The position numbers and the translations under genes are program-made. Below the pieces are notes generated by a model, which saw nothing but the letters and a program-made list of their open reading frames with translations, was not told where the DNA came from and searched no databases. DNA of 64,000 nt from Absidia repens (Eukaryota; Mucoromycota; Mucoromycetes; Mucorales; Cunninghamellaceae), in the NCBI GenBank assembly GCA_002105175.1, contig MCGE01000023.1, forward strand, positions 62,001 through 126,000. Direction: 5' to 3'. Below are positions 23,502-34,724 of the stretch, one piece after another (positions within the stretch are counted from its first letter, which is position 1; every line of letters begins with the position of its first letter).

Positions 23502-25476
23502 ATGGAAGGAAAGGTATACCGTCTTCCTATGAAATGCAATCATTGTATTCTCATTTTATTCTAACAGGATTTGAATCATTGTTCCAATAGACCTCACCTG
23601 ATTTGTCATTTGAGCAACAACAACGACAAAGCGCGGCCGCCCGGTTTTTTACGGTGGTAAGTTAAAAGCTACAGTCATTTATATGCCATTCTTACACGAT
23701 CATGGTATTATTTATCACACTCTGATAGCTGAATGCAACAGCTTCTTCGTCAACACATGTCAATGCTGTCTCTATCCTTGGTACTGGCTTCACTCGACCT
23801 TCATTTTTGGAATCTGTCACCAGTACAATTTTAAACGCCAAAACAATTGCAGACGTTGTAAACCAATCCCAGGAAATCGCTGAAAAACTCATTCGATTTG
23901 ATATTTTTGATGATGTTCAAGTATTACTTGACCGTGCTTCCGACACCGATCCTTTGGCAGCAGCCGATTCCATCAACGTTGTCTATCAAGTCAAAGAGAA
24001 AAGTCGCTTCTTTATCAAGACTGGCACAGAAATTGGAAACAATGAAGGCAACATGGTAGGTTGATTAGGATAGAGAGATCAAGTGGTTAGACTGTGTATC
24101 CTAAGCATTTGGAGCTCTAACTTTTTTTTATCCTTTACTATCTTTTGGTTTTTATAGAATGGCTCTCTCACAATACGCAACGTCTTCGGTGGTGCTGAAA
24201 CTTTGGAATCAGTGGCTTCCTTTGGTAACCGTACAAGCTCTGCGTTCCAGGTACTAACGACACTATGCTTTGTTAGTCTCTCAAATACTCATTTTTTGTT
24301 TTCAATGATAGTTTACTCTGTCTTCTCCTGTAAAGGGAAGCCCCGACTCAAAAATCGATATCAATGCTCATCATGTCCTCCGCAACAATACATTCTACAG
24401 CTCTTATGAAGAACTATCTCGAGGTTGTGGTTTAAGATACAAGGTAAACAAAATACAAAGGAATAATAGAAGGAATGATAGAACTATTGTTTTTGACTAT
24501 TTTTATCTATATCAGACCATCTCTGGTTTTGGCTACCATGAGCTTAGTTATGATTGTACTTGGCGTTCTATTGATAAACTCTCCCCCAGTGCATCCTTAA
24601 GGTAAACTCAGCAATACTTCAAAAAAGTAATGGAAACCATGATCGTATCTTGATATCTTTTTTTTTTTCTGCCATAGTATACGTGACGAAGCCGGGCAAT
24701 CATTGAAATCTTCAATAAATCACACCTTCATCCGTGAACGTCGTAACGATATGCTATTGCCGTCGAATGGTCATTATTTGCGATTGTCACAGGAACTTGC
24801 TGGTGTGTTGGGTATTGGCAATGCAAGCTTTTTCAAGTCTGAGCTGGAAACTCAAGTGTGCCATCAAATTGGTGGGGGTCAACTTCTCAAGAATGAAGAC
24901 AATGAATTGGTTGGAATACATCCTGGACTTGTGTTAAGCTTGGGCCTCAAAGCTGGTTGGCTGGCCAACTTGGATGGTGACAAAAAAGCATCCACTGTTT
25001 CTGATAGATTTTTATTGGGAGGTCCCTTGTCAGTTCGTGGCTTCAAAACTGCCGGTATTGGTCCTCGTGATTACAGTAAGTGACTTATATATATATAAAA
25101 AAGCCAAAAAATGATTGACAAGTATGACTAAATAACTTCTTTATACGGTGTTGTTTTAGAGGATGCCTTGGGTGGTGATATATATTGGTCCACTGGTGTC
25201 AGTGCTATTGCACCTTTGCCCACATTTGAACACAAACCTATCCGTGCCCATGCTTTTATCAATGCAGGAACCTCGATACCATGGTCAAGTGGAACGAGTG
25301 CGCAAGATACTACCAGATCATTGATGCAATCCCCAAGTGTTGCTGTTGGATTGGGTATTATTTACCGTCATAGTATTGCTCGTTTGGAACTGAACTATTG
25401 TGTCCCACTGACTGCTGCTAGAGGTGATCAAGTTCACCGAGGTTTACAATTTGGTATTGGATTGAACTTCTTGTAG
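23502..25476 (+). CDS. SAM50: Sam50/Tob55, mitochondrial outer-membrane beta-barrel assembly protein
   Basis: Eight proposed exons: 23502-23513, 23591-23656, 23729-24055, 24158-24250, 24336-24443, 24516-24601, 24678-25075, 25160-25476, giving 468 aa. The protein is the core Omp85-family barrel of the SAM complex, inserting beta-barrel proteins into the outer membrane. The N-terminal half carries one POTRA domain (RPSFLESVTSTILNAKT through SINVVYQVKEKSRF). The barrel half shows GNNEGNM, SDRFLLGGPLSVRGF (the conserved loop-6 RGF motif) and the terminal strand HRGLQFGIGLNFL. The first exon (12 nt, MEGK) is the weakest part: it follows a pyrimidine tract, has a GTATAC donor and keeps frame with the next exon. 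The gene converges on RAD5. Confidence 0.9.
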
Positions 25477-25636
25477 ATTCGTATCTAGATATTTGTGCTA
25501 TAGTTATAATTTAGTTCTTCTATTAGTTATTAGATTACGTCCTTCTTGCCCCACCCACTAACCTATTTAGTTTATCTTCTTACCGTCTCCTTTATTTCTT
25601 TTTTTTGTTAATACACTTCCTAAAAAATCCACTCCA

Positions 25637-25642
25637 AATAAA
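25637..25642 (+). terminator. polyadenylation signal of SAM50
   Basis: AATAAA lies 161 bases after the SAM50 stop in a T-rich 3' region. Confidence 0.45.
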
Positions 25643-26180
25643 CTTTTTTATAGATTTTTTTTTAATATCACATCTTGTCTCTGAATACTATGAAGTGTTT
25701 TTTTTTTTTTCTTAAATCTATAGCTATTCTTGTAAAGCACAGAACACACCGACACACACACTCTATCATCATCATCATCCAATGAATGCCACTACTTCTA
25801 TGAAGCATTTTTGACGTTGACGTCAATCGTATCTGGAAATATCTGGATAATCAACCATGTGCAAACTACACCCAGCTGTAAACGCCCACTATCTCTATTT
25901 GTTCTATCCCTGTCATGCTTCCTTGCCCACATTATATATTATCCCATTTTCCCCACGCGGATCAGTGTAGAATTTATAAGCCTGCACCTTATATTTAATA
26001 AAAAAATAATATCACGATGTTCATCGTCATTTTAAAAAAAAAAAAAAAAAAAAAAAAGGTCGCATTCCACATTTGTAGCGACTCACACAATTTCAATAAG
26101 ATGTGTATTTTTTTATTTACAACAGTAATGGTACAAAAATGATTGTATAAAAAGGAGTGTCTATACTAAATATACTACCG
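25643..26180. other. convergent intergenic region SAM50 / RAD5
   Basis: 3' ends of both genes meet here. It holds an A-run at 26034-26057 and a palindromic TTTGACGTTGACGTCAAT stretch near 25810 (TGACGTCA is a CRE-like sequence). No gene seen. Confidence 0.45.
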
Positions 26181-26569
26181 CTATTGATGATTGGCTTTTG
26201 TACCTACACCAAAAATACGTTGTAAGTCTTGAAGGTGCTGTGCCTTTTGCTCATCCTTGGACATATAAAGTTCATTCATCAGTGCCTATATCAACCAAAT
26301 AAATATAAATACATGCGCTTTTGCTTTTCTTTATTTTTACATCACTTGCATGTTTTCTGTTTTGAATATCCAAAATCTGCTCTTCCACACTGTCCTTCAT
26401 GATAAACCTTGTGACAATAACCTAATATCACAAATATAAAAGAAAAGATTGTCAAGTATTTGAATTGTATGTAATATTCATATCAGCACTTACATCATTC
26501 ACTTGTCCCAATCGATGGACTCGATCAATAGCTTGTGCTTCTACTGCAAAATTCCACCAAGGATCCTAC

Positions 26570-26603
<34 letters not shown>

Positions 26604-29600
26604 AGTTAAGAGGACATGTGCAAGCCATTTTCCCCTTCTTTTGAATCCTTACCATGATCACTGCACGGCTTGCACAAGTGAGGTTGAGACCAACGCCACC
26701 TGCACGCAAACTAATCAGCATTACCATTGGTTGTTGACTGACATTTTCTACATTCTTGTTTGTAAATTTATCCAGGACCTTTTCACGTTGTACTTGAGAT
26801 AGAGTGCCATCAAATCGGACGAATTCAATGCCATGTAATTTCAAAGCAACTTGAATCATATCCAGAAACCCAGTGAATTGAGAAAAAACCACCGTTCGTT
26901 GACCATCCCGAATATATTGTTTCAAGTGTCGAAGAAGAGCGTCAATCTTGGTCGAGGATTTGTAGCCACCAACCGCTCGTCGAATATCCAGCATGCTATT
27001 GTTATTTGTATCCGAAGAATCTTCTTGTTTGCTGATTTCCAACAAGTCATTTTCATGTATAGGGCCATGACGGCATATAGGACAATCACCGGGCAGATTC
27101 TGATTTTCCTTTTTCTACAATATTTTATGCGGAATCGAAGCATCGCGAAGAAAAATAGGGAAGTTAGTAAAATATTGACGGTTTGGAAGAGCAATATATA
27201 CTGTGTCATACCTGCAGATATTCCATAACGCATGGCCTACAGCCCATATGCATACACGGCAGCATGATGACAGAGTCCACGGGTTCAAAACATATTGGAC
27301 ATTCATCTGGTATAGATTCACTTGGCTTTGATGTTGCACCACCACGTTGTTGTTCCAGAAGGCTTTTCAGTACAGACGCCCCATACGATCGATCACCTGT
27401 ATTCTTGTTGTCATCGTCATCCACATCCATTGCATCAATGTCGTTTCCATTTACCGGTAAGTCATCGTGTGATGCCATATTTGCCATGGAGGAGCAGTTG
27501 TATTGTTCAATCAAACCTTCAATAGAAATTCGTCCACCATCGTCAGTTAAAAGAGCGTCATCCACCATACCACCAGTGCCACCATTTTTTGCAAAGGAAC
27601 CTTCGCCAGTTGAGTTTTTCAGAGCCAAGTAAGGGTGGCAAGTAGCTTGACGTAGTCGGGAAAGTAGCTGAAAAATAGATGCATAATTCCGAAGACTTGT
27701 ACCAGCAGAGCAAAAGTGGGAAAACTTGGTTTTGGAATCTTTGAACAAAGACTCGTAGATGTCCTTTTCGGGGTCGGAAAAGTCCAAGTATTCAATACTG
27801 ATTTGTTTCGATGGTAGAGGTACAATTGAGTCGCCATTCTTGTCACGCATATTTTTTGTCCGTCGTAACACAAGAGGTTCCAGTACATTCTTTACTGTGG
27901 ATAATGCTTTTGGATCCTTCCGTTCAAATGGAATCGTGACAAACGTTCGCCAGAATGTGTAATTGCCCCTAAGTATGGTAGTCATCATCATCATATATTG
28001 AAAAAGTAAGTCCGAAACTCTTTTACAATCATGCCTTTTGAATATTGAATAGGATACCATATCTGAACTTACCAAGGTTCGCATTTAAGGAATCGTACTA
28101 GTGAGAATAAATCTTCCATTTTGTTCTACGTGAAAATACAACAATAAGTTCAATATCACCATATACTATCATGTTTTGCTCATTTCAGATTTCTTACTTG
28201 AATAGGCGTTCCAGTGAGTGCCCACCGCCTTGTTGATTTCAGAGCATGGCACGCTATCGCTGTTTTGCTTCGTCTATTCTTGATATGATGGGCTTCGTCC
28301 AATACGATACGCCAGAAGTCCACGTCAAATAAAGTGAAGTTTGAGCCACGGGTTGCCCCTTCCATTCGATTCATTTCGCCCATGATGACACCGTAAGTAG
28401 TCACTAGCACGTCAGGGGCAGATCGAGAGCAGTATCGTTGTTGAATTTCTTGAGGCCTTGAGTCTCCATAATAAACTTCCACGGACATCGTATCAGGCAA
28501 GCTTCCTCGAATCACTTCATCACGCCATTGAGCAAGCAATGCCATCGGACATACAATCAATGTCGTTGGAGAGCTGTTCCTTCCTTCTAGTACCATTTTT
28601 TTCGAGTCAAAGCGATTGGTATGGATCAAGCTTAGCATTTCTATAGTTTTCCCTAACCCCATTTCTATTGTCATGCAGGAATAATTACGAAAAAAAAAGT
28701 CAATCCATGATCAGGCTTTTCATTGAGAGACCCGATGGTCGCCTGTTCTTACCATCTGCCAGGATTCCACCCCGTTCTTGTGTATTGGTTTCTGGGAAGA
28801 TCAAACCAAGCTGACCTAATCACAAAAGTTAGACGTTAGTATTCCCATTTTCCTATTCTCTGTTAAGCCCTCTCCTCTCCGCCCTATCCCACACCCGCCA
28901 ACTTGATGTTTTTATGCTTACCATTGTATGGGTTGAAGTAGAAATGGTCAGTCGATCCATTATCGTTTGCCACATTAGGATCCTTGGGAAAACGATATTC
29001 TTCCCATAATGGATGCATAGACCGGACATCAACTTCATTTTCATCGTGGACTACAGATTCTTTTGTCACCATCCAAGCTAGAGCCTATAAAGATAAAGCA
29101 AAATAAAATAAAACGTCATTTCGTTGAATTCACCATTTGCACTGCTCTATTTATAGTTACCCGCTGTTGATATGGTTTGAGTGTCAAGGCCAAAGAATCA
29201 GGTTGCTTCATTGGTGTAATTTGGGCATCAAAAACTTGGGCTTTTTCATAGATATTGTCTAGCTGGCCATCTGTCACTTCCTTCTTGTCATCATCATTGT
29301 CGTCTTCATTTTCAGTTGCCTTTGAGTCTACTGGTTCTGTGGTTGTGGTCATGATAGAATGAGAGATTTGATCAAGAATATCATTGCTGCCATCAGTGCT
29401 GTTCGTGTTTGCATTGGCATGTTGTACTGCTGATCTGGAGGGACGCAAACCAAGTGTCCGGATAAGAGAGAGCAAGGCTAAAGTTCGCTGTCGGGAGGCA
29501 AGTTCAGCGTCTTCGGTGGAAGGAATTTTGGTAAATCCGGCTATGGACGGTGATGTTTTCTTGTTCGTTCGGATGGTCCCCGGCACCACCGAGGATATGA

Positions 29601-30344
29601 GATTTTCTGGATCAAAGGCAGATCTACGTAAATAGCATCGCATATGTAGAAGGATATCATCGCCAGTCCTTAAGGTAGGATCGCACCAGACAACAGTTGC
29701 TTCAAAATCACAGAGCTCCAGATCCATCAATTTCGATACGAATTTGGCAACATCACGAGGGAAACGGCCGACTTCATTTCCAGATGATGTCGAGAATCGT
29801 ACAATGGTATTCAAGCTGTTTTGTGTCTTGCTGCGTTTGGCGTATTGGATGGTTTTGGCGGGTTTGTTGCGTTCGATAGTCACTGAATCAGAAGCTTGAA
29901 GAGGACTGGCACCTGTGAATGTAGCCCAACCTAAGTAAAAATATGTGAGTTAAATGAAAGACACTTATCTGATATATCAAGATCTCTGTGTTTGGTATTA
30001 CCTGTAACCACAGTATCACCAATATAAAATCGATCTTTTCGTTTCGCCGTGTCGCTATGTTGTTTGTCCTTTCGCTTACCAAGGAAAGGTGAATATGGAG
30101 TGGGTATGTCGGTGTCTGTAATTGTAGAATCAGTTGATGCAGTTTGCTGTATATTAGTGAAGTAGGCATTGGCAGCAAGTTGTAGGTCGCCTTTGTTTTC
30201 CGTCAATAATTGTTGCAATCGTTTCACCTCGACATGATCACCAAGTACAGAACGTAGATAAGTTAGTTTATCATCATCGTTGAATGATCCCCCAAATTCA
30301 GCTACGTCTTCAGTATACAATCTTTTCCTTGATCCTTCACTCAT
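26181..30344 (-). CDS. RAD5: Rad5-type HIRAN / SNF2 ATPase / RING E3 ubiquitin ligase
   Basis: Eleven exons (minus): 30344-30002, 29930-29161, 29084-28922, 28815-28753, 28664-28198, 28125-28073, 27968-27212, 27114-26653, 26565-26494, 26421-26341, 26285-26181, giving 1111 aa. Rad5/HLTF proteins act in error-free damage tolerance: they poly-ubiquitinate PCNA and reverse stalled forks. The order is a UBA-like stretch (about 25-65), HIRAN (about 135-225, with [13 protein letters not shown] and [17 protein letters not shown]), the SNF2 core with DEMGLGKT (446-453) and DEAH (568-571), then a RING between the two ATPase lobes ([22 protein letters not shown]; about 843-886), then helicase C with [12 protein letters not shown] and HRLGQ. 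Most key motifs are intact. The last two exons are short but keep frame and resemble other Rad5 C-termini. Confidence 0.95.
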
Positions 30345-30629
30345 GGTGCAATTAAAAAGTGGATTTCAAAGCTTATGAATAGAAAGAAAGCGCGACCAAC
30401 GTGTTTTTTTTCAAGTTTTGACATTTGAAATCCCGCTAAATTTAGGATTGGTGTCGACAATACAGTAGTAGCAAGCTTGTGTCTCCCGCTCACACCAAAC
30501 CTTCTATAGCTCAGCATCCCTATATATCATTAGCTTAGATGCTTGAATCCCTTTAATATTATTATCAAATAGTTTAGAAATATTGCAATGCCGTACATAG
30601 AGTTAGTATCAATATTCCTTTCAACAAAA
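30345..30629. other. 5' region of RAD5
   Basis: Sequence before the RAD5 start, with AAGCGCGACC near 30388, then AT-rich DNA leading into repeat B1. No gene seen. Confidence 0.4.
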
Positions 30630-30855
30630 ATAATAACCGCTCTGGACGCTGCACTGGAGCTTTTGGAAATATTCAATTTATTGGGTGCCAGGAGGTTGCT
30701 GTTGAAATGCGACGGAACAAGATTAACGTCTCCGTTATTTTGTATTATGGCGGCCAGCATTTTGGGGTCCAGTCACCGTGTCCTCAGTACTTCGTCTAAT
30801 TGCCATTTCCCACTTTGGTGAGTAGCTCCTTGGAGCCCAACAGGCTTTCAATTGG
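30630..30855 (+). repeat. repeat family B, copy B1
   Basis: Starts with ACCGCTCTGGACGCTGCACT and GGAGCTTTTGGAAATATTCA, close to B3 (ACGCTCTGGCGCTGCGCTGG). It contains two diverged copies of the internal monomer: one near 30738-30805 and one at about 30803-30845 (CCATTTCCCACTTTGGTGAG, TCCTTGGAGCCCAACAGG). The copy is more diverged than B2 and B3 and shows no terminal A-run. Confidence 0.6.
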
Positions 30856-30929
30856 GGTTTTACGCTAATTTATTACATCATAGACAATGGAGATAGTGCT
30901 TCGGATATATACAATACATTTATTCAGAT

Positions 30930-31955
30930 TACTGAATTATGGAAATAGTTGGATATATACAATACATATATTCATTATATTGATTTAATAGTTTATAAAA
31001 AAGTTTGCGCTGGCGGCCCGGCTTTTTTTTTTTTTTTTTTTTTTTGATTACTGTGTATATCAGAGCACGAAAAGGGCGAGTAGTTATAGTGGGTAATCCA
31101 GAATGCAGGAAAAACAACCTTAAAACAGCAACTACACTCACAGCAAGGTCTACGTTCCTTAATGTGACTGGTGGAGCAGTAATATGGCCATATTTGATAT
31201 TAAGTGGCCTATATCTACCAAACTATTGCTGGTATTCTGGTAGATGGTATTCATAGGACTTGAGTTATTAAATAGAGCTTTGATATAACACTCATTAAAC
31301 AGATACAATAGCTGCATTTTATACTCTCCGATATGTCAGAGGATCGTCAATAAAAAGGCAAATTTTATTGAAGTATATTGATAGATACTAAAACTAATGG
31401 TTCATTGTAACAAGGGATCTAGTGGAGGATCTGGAGAATAGTCGATATTAATCTTGAAGATCAATTATAAAAAGGGAAATAATATACTGTACAGTACAGT
31501 ACAAATTATGAGAATGAATAACGGGGTATCTTTTATTAAATCACAGTAACAGTCAGCACTAATCAAAATAAATGACGGTAGTAAAAAGGAATTTATTGCA
31601 CAAGACATGAGAGAGACAAGTGAGACATTTTTCATCGCGATATAGAAAAGGAAACATATTTTATTTGAATGTAGATAACAAACTATGGACAAATTACACT
31701 CAACTAAACTAGTGGCGGCTCCAAGAAGCCAACTAATGGCGATCCTAAATCCTGAATTCAAAATGAAAGGGCTTCTCCATGTATGTTGTAATCCCTGAGC
31801 TTAAAACACTATTAAAGCTAGTCCTAATGCTAATCTAAGTTCATCATAACATCATTGAAGTTGAATGGTGAAAAAAGATGGAAGAAAGAGAGAGGGAAAA
31901 AAAAGGTGGGAGGAAAATAAAAATTCACGTGGGCGGAATGTAAAATCGCTTCCAA
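30930..31955 (-). repeat. repeat family A, copy A3
   Basis: Begins with ATAGTTGGATATATACAATA. Shared blocks are GGAGCAGTAATATGGCCATA (about 31172), the ATTGAAGTATATTGATAGAT stretch, ACTAATCAAAATAAATGACG, TTATTGCACAAGACATGAGA, AAATGAAAGGGCTTCTCCAT and the end block TTCACGTGGGCGGAATGTAA, with CACGTG at 31926-31931. A T-run (about 31022-31045) interrupts its far end. A TACTGTACAGTACAGTAC palindrome lies at 31485-31502. Confidence 0.7.
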
Positions 31956-32220
31956 CCTTAGAGCATAGTGGGTACAAAAAAGGTAATCCAAACTTTTTGT
32001 GCTTCTCTTCTTTTTACAACAACACCCCCCATGTGATATCGGCCCTAATGGCTTTATTCTCATAGAAGCAATCGTTGCCATTTATCACTGGTGGCGTCTT
32101 AGCTCCTTCTTCCCTTTGCAGCAACGTCCACCACTCAACCTCTTCCAAAACAAGATGTATTTAGAGCCTACTTTTCAGCAGAATAGCTCCCCACACACCG
32201 TAGAATAGCTGTCCTTCCAC

Positions 32221-32223
<3 letters not shown>

Positions 32224-32253
<30 letters not shown>
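32224..32253 (+). repeat. 30-base A-run
   Basis: A pure A tract just beyond repeat copy A3, preceded by GTAGAATAGCTGTCCTTCCA, a phrase that recurs in reverse near 59625. Confidence 0.9.
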
Positions 32254-32255
<2 letters not shown>

Positions 32256-32410
32256 ACCCTTTTTATTTCATGTTTATCCTACAATAAATATCAATAATAC
32301 ATATTTAATTGTAGCCTGTAGGGTACAAGAAAACATTTTTTTTATTTTGACGTATGTAAGGGAGAAAATATTGATATAGGCGGACTTTTACGATACTCGG
32401 CGGAACAGGA

Positions 32411-32490
32411 GACATGGCCGAGTGTCAAAACTTGAACCAGTTGTCTGGTTTAGGACCCGTGCGGGCATTAACCACGTTTTACCCTTACCG
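32411..32490 (+). other. degenerate tRNA-like sequence (possible tRNA relic)
   Basis: GACATGGCCGAGTGTC reads like the acceptor start plus box A of a type II (Leu/Ser) tRNA. It is followed by an anticodon-arm-like CCAGTTGTCTGG and a possible long variable arm (GACCCGTGCGGGC). No proper T-loop (TTCGA) or matching 3' acceptor strand follows, so it is not a functional tRNA as read. It may be a tRNA pseudogene or a tRNA-derived repeat head, or chance. Confidence 0.25.
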
Positions 32491-33113
32491 TAGCACTTTT
32501 ATAAAATATATGTAGGGTTAGGTTCTTGAGATAGAATAACTTTCAGACCGCATCTATTTTAGGTCACAGGAATCCACTAACCAGTTTTTGTTTGTCCTAA
32601 CACCCTTTATGCGCTACTATACCATTTTTAGATCTTCCTTATCGCTCGATGAAAAATTAGGCAATAACAAGAAGGTCAATATAGATATATAGTCCACATG
32701 ATGTCTTGCACTGCGAGGATAAATGGTAATATGATATTGATATTGGTGATGATGGTTGATAATGATGACTGATTTCTATCAATTCAAAGGGTTCCATTCA
32801 CCCAATTTCAAGCGGCGCAATTATGTTATTTTTTTTTTTGGTTTTTTTCTTTGCTCGATGGCACGATAAGCTTCCAAATCAGTATAAGTGTGAAATGAAG
32901 GGAATGTCCCTGAAAACATGCGATACTTCTTTGAGAACATGCTTCAAGCATGAAAATAGTCAAACTCTCATTACATGATTCGAGAAACTATAAAGAATGA
33001 ATAATCAAATGGATGAATATTTTGACCTCTTCTTTATCTTTTACTACTAGCCGGAAAAAAGGGATAAAAAAAGCACATGATGAGACCGCTTTCTGAAAAT
33101 TAAAAAAAAAATT

Positions 33114-33136
33114 GGGGGGATGGGAGGGGAGAAGGG
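33114..33136 (+). other. potential G-quadruplex motif
   Basis: G-runs of 6, 3, 4 and 3 are separated by loops of 2, 1 and 4 bases, directly after an A-rich stretch. It lies about 365 bases before the start of the LEA2-like gene, on its coding strand. Confidence 0.55.
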
Positions 33137-33501
33137 AGTGGAGAAGAAACAAAATCATATTATTTGAGTGGTACATAAAATCCATTGAGGAAACCCAGAT
33201 ATAATCTAAAAGAAATAATACCACGTTTCGTTAACCATGCAATGACTCGGATATATTCACCAAGTCATCTGCAATAAAAAAAAAAAAAGATTTTTAATAT
33301 TTTCAGATCAAGATGAAACAGATTTTGTAATGGAGTAAAAGGTACACAAAGGATAACAGGGTTCTTTGGAAGAGGTGGAAGCTGAGATTTGAATTCTTTT
33401 TTTTTTGTGTATAGATAGAGTGACCAAAAAGAAAATGATATTTTTTTTTTTAGCCTTTTCACCACCTCTCGATCCTTTTTTTTCTCTCTCTCTCATGAAT
33501 C

Positions 33502-34724
33502 ATGAACACTTCATCGTCACCAACCTTATATCAACATTACCAAAACGATACCGTTGATCCCTATCGAAGACACAAATCTCAGCCTTGTAAGAAAACGGCC
33601 TCCACTCAATCTTTATTATATGTAGATGGCGACAAAATACTAACATTCCTATTTTTATAGCTGACTCAAATTCATCAGAACAAGAAATTCTTCACTCTCG
33701 AACAGCTTCTGATAGTAGTACCTCTCGACTTGCAGTAAATGCAGTATCTTATAGTCATGGCCTGTCAACTCGTGAATATGACGATGATCCATACGCCATG
33801 TCAAGAGCCCTACACCATACCACATATACCAGCCATAGCAACAGTAATAACAGCATCAATCATAACAGCGACAACAACAGCTACAGCGTCGGCAACAAAA
33901 GATTTATACCAATGGCCAACGATTCATGCCAACGTGCCAATTCTTATTTACCCTACTCACATCATCAGCGTGATCCTGCGCAACACATCACCCCCATTTA
34001 CGTTGAAGACGACCAGCAGCAAACTTGTCAAGGCGTAGGCTCAATGTTGCAGGATAGTTTTAGTATGGATAGCACACAAAACGAAATCAACCGACCCAAG
34101 GCTTCGCAAACCTCTGAAGAACACGACATGGAAGTGATTGAAAAACGTGAACCAAAGGAAAAGCGACGATACTGTCGACTGAAACGACGAATATGGATCT
34201 GCCTGGTTACTGGATTTTTAGTTCTCCTCACTTTGCTTCTATACTTTTTGATTCCCCGTATGCCAACAGTGAAATTCTCATCTGCCGACCCAAAACGGCA
34301 ACACTGGTCAGAAGACGCACAATCTTTGACAGCGCAATGGATTGTTGACTTCTCACTTGATAATTCTGGCAACTGGATACCAACATGGATGCAAAAAATG
34401 GTAGTTGCATTAGATGATAAAGACACAAAAACCCAGATTGGATGGGGAGTACTAGAACCACAATGGATCCCACCTCGCAATAGTTCGTATATAGTCAGGA
34501 TACCTATCAATATTTCCTACTCCAGCACTACCTTACCCGACGAAACCATTAGTGATTTGATCTCTACATGTGGCCCCCGACGACAAGGACAATCAGTGGA
34601 TCCAATTGCTTACCAACCTGAACTCTTTAACGCTACCTTCCGTGTCGACATTTATTTACAAGGTTTGCCTAAGTCCTCACATACTGTCATTGTCCCTGAT
34701 GATGGAATTCAATGCCCTACCTGA
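33502..34724 (+). CDS. single-pass membrane protein with LEA2/NHL-like luminal domain
   Basis: Two exons, 33502-33586 and 33661-34724, give 382 aa. The first 200 residues are Ser/Asn/Tyr/His-rich and probably disordered. A basic stretch (KRRYCRLKRRIW) precedes one transmembrane helix (about 212-233, ending in FLIPRMPTVKF). The rest has strand-like alternation (TAQWIVDFSLDNSGNW, SSYIVRIPINISYSS, NATFRVDIYLQGL) with several NxS/T sites. This topology, and the pattern right after the membrane segment, recall LEA type 2 / NDR1-HIN1-like proteins. The resemblance is structural and the function unknown. An ATG at 33495 is out of frame with the rest. Confidence 0.6.

Noticed and set aside
23153..23590. 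145-codon plus-strand frame before SAM50
   Set aside because: It is open only because it runs through T-runs (Phe repeats) and has no recognisable domain; the SAM50 first exon and intron lie in its 3' part.
27183..27632. 149-codon plus-strand frame
   Set aside because: Antisense to the RAD5 RING and acidic insert, with no domain of its own.
31485..31502. Palindromic TACTGTACAGTACAGTAC as a regulatory site
   Set aside because: Short simple-sequence palindrome inside repeat A3; nothing links it to a gene.
34028..34510. 160-codon minus-strand frame
   Set aside because: Antisense to the LEA2-like gene; the sense frame has topology and a splice-consistent 5' exon.
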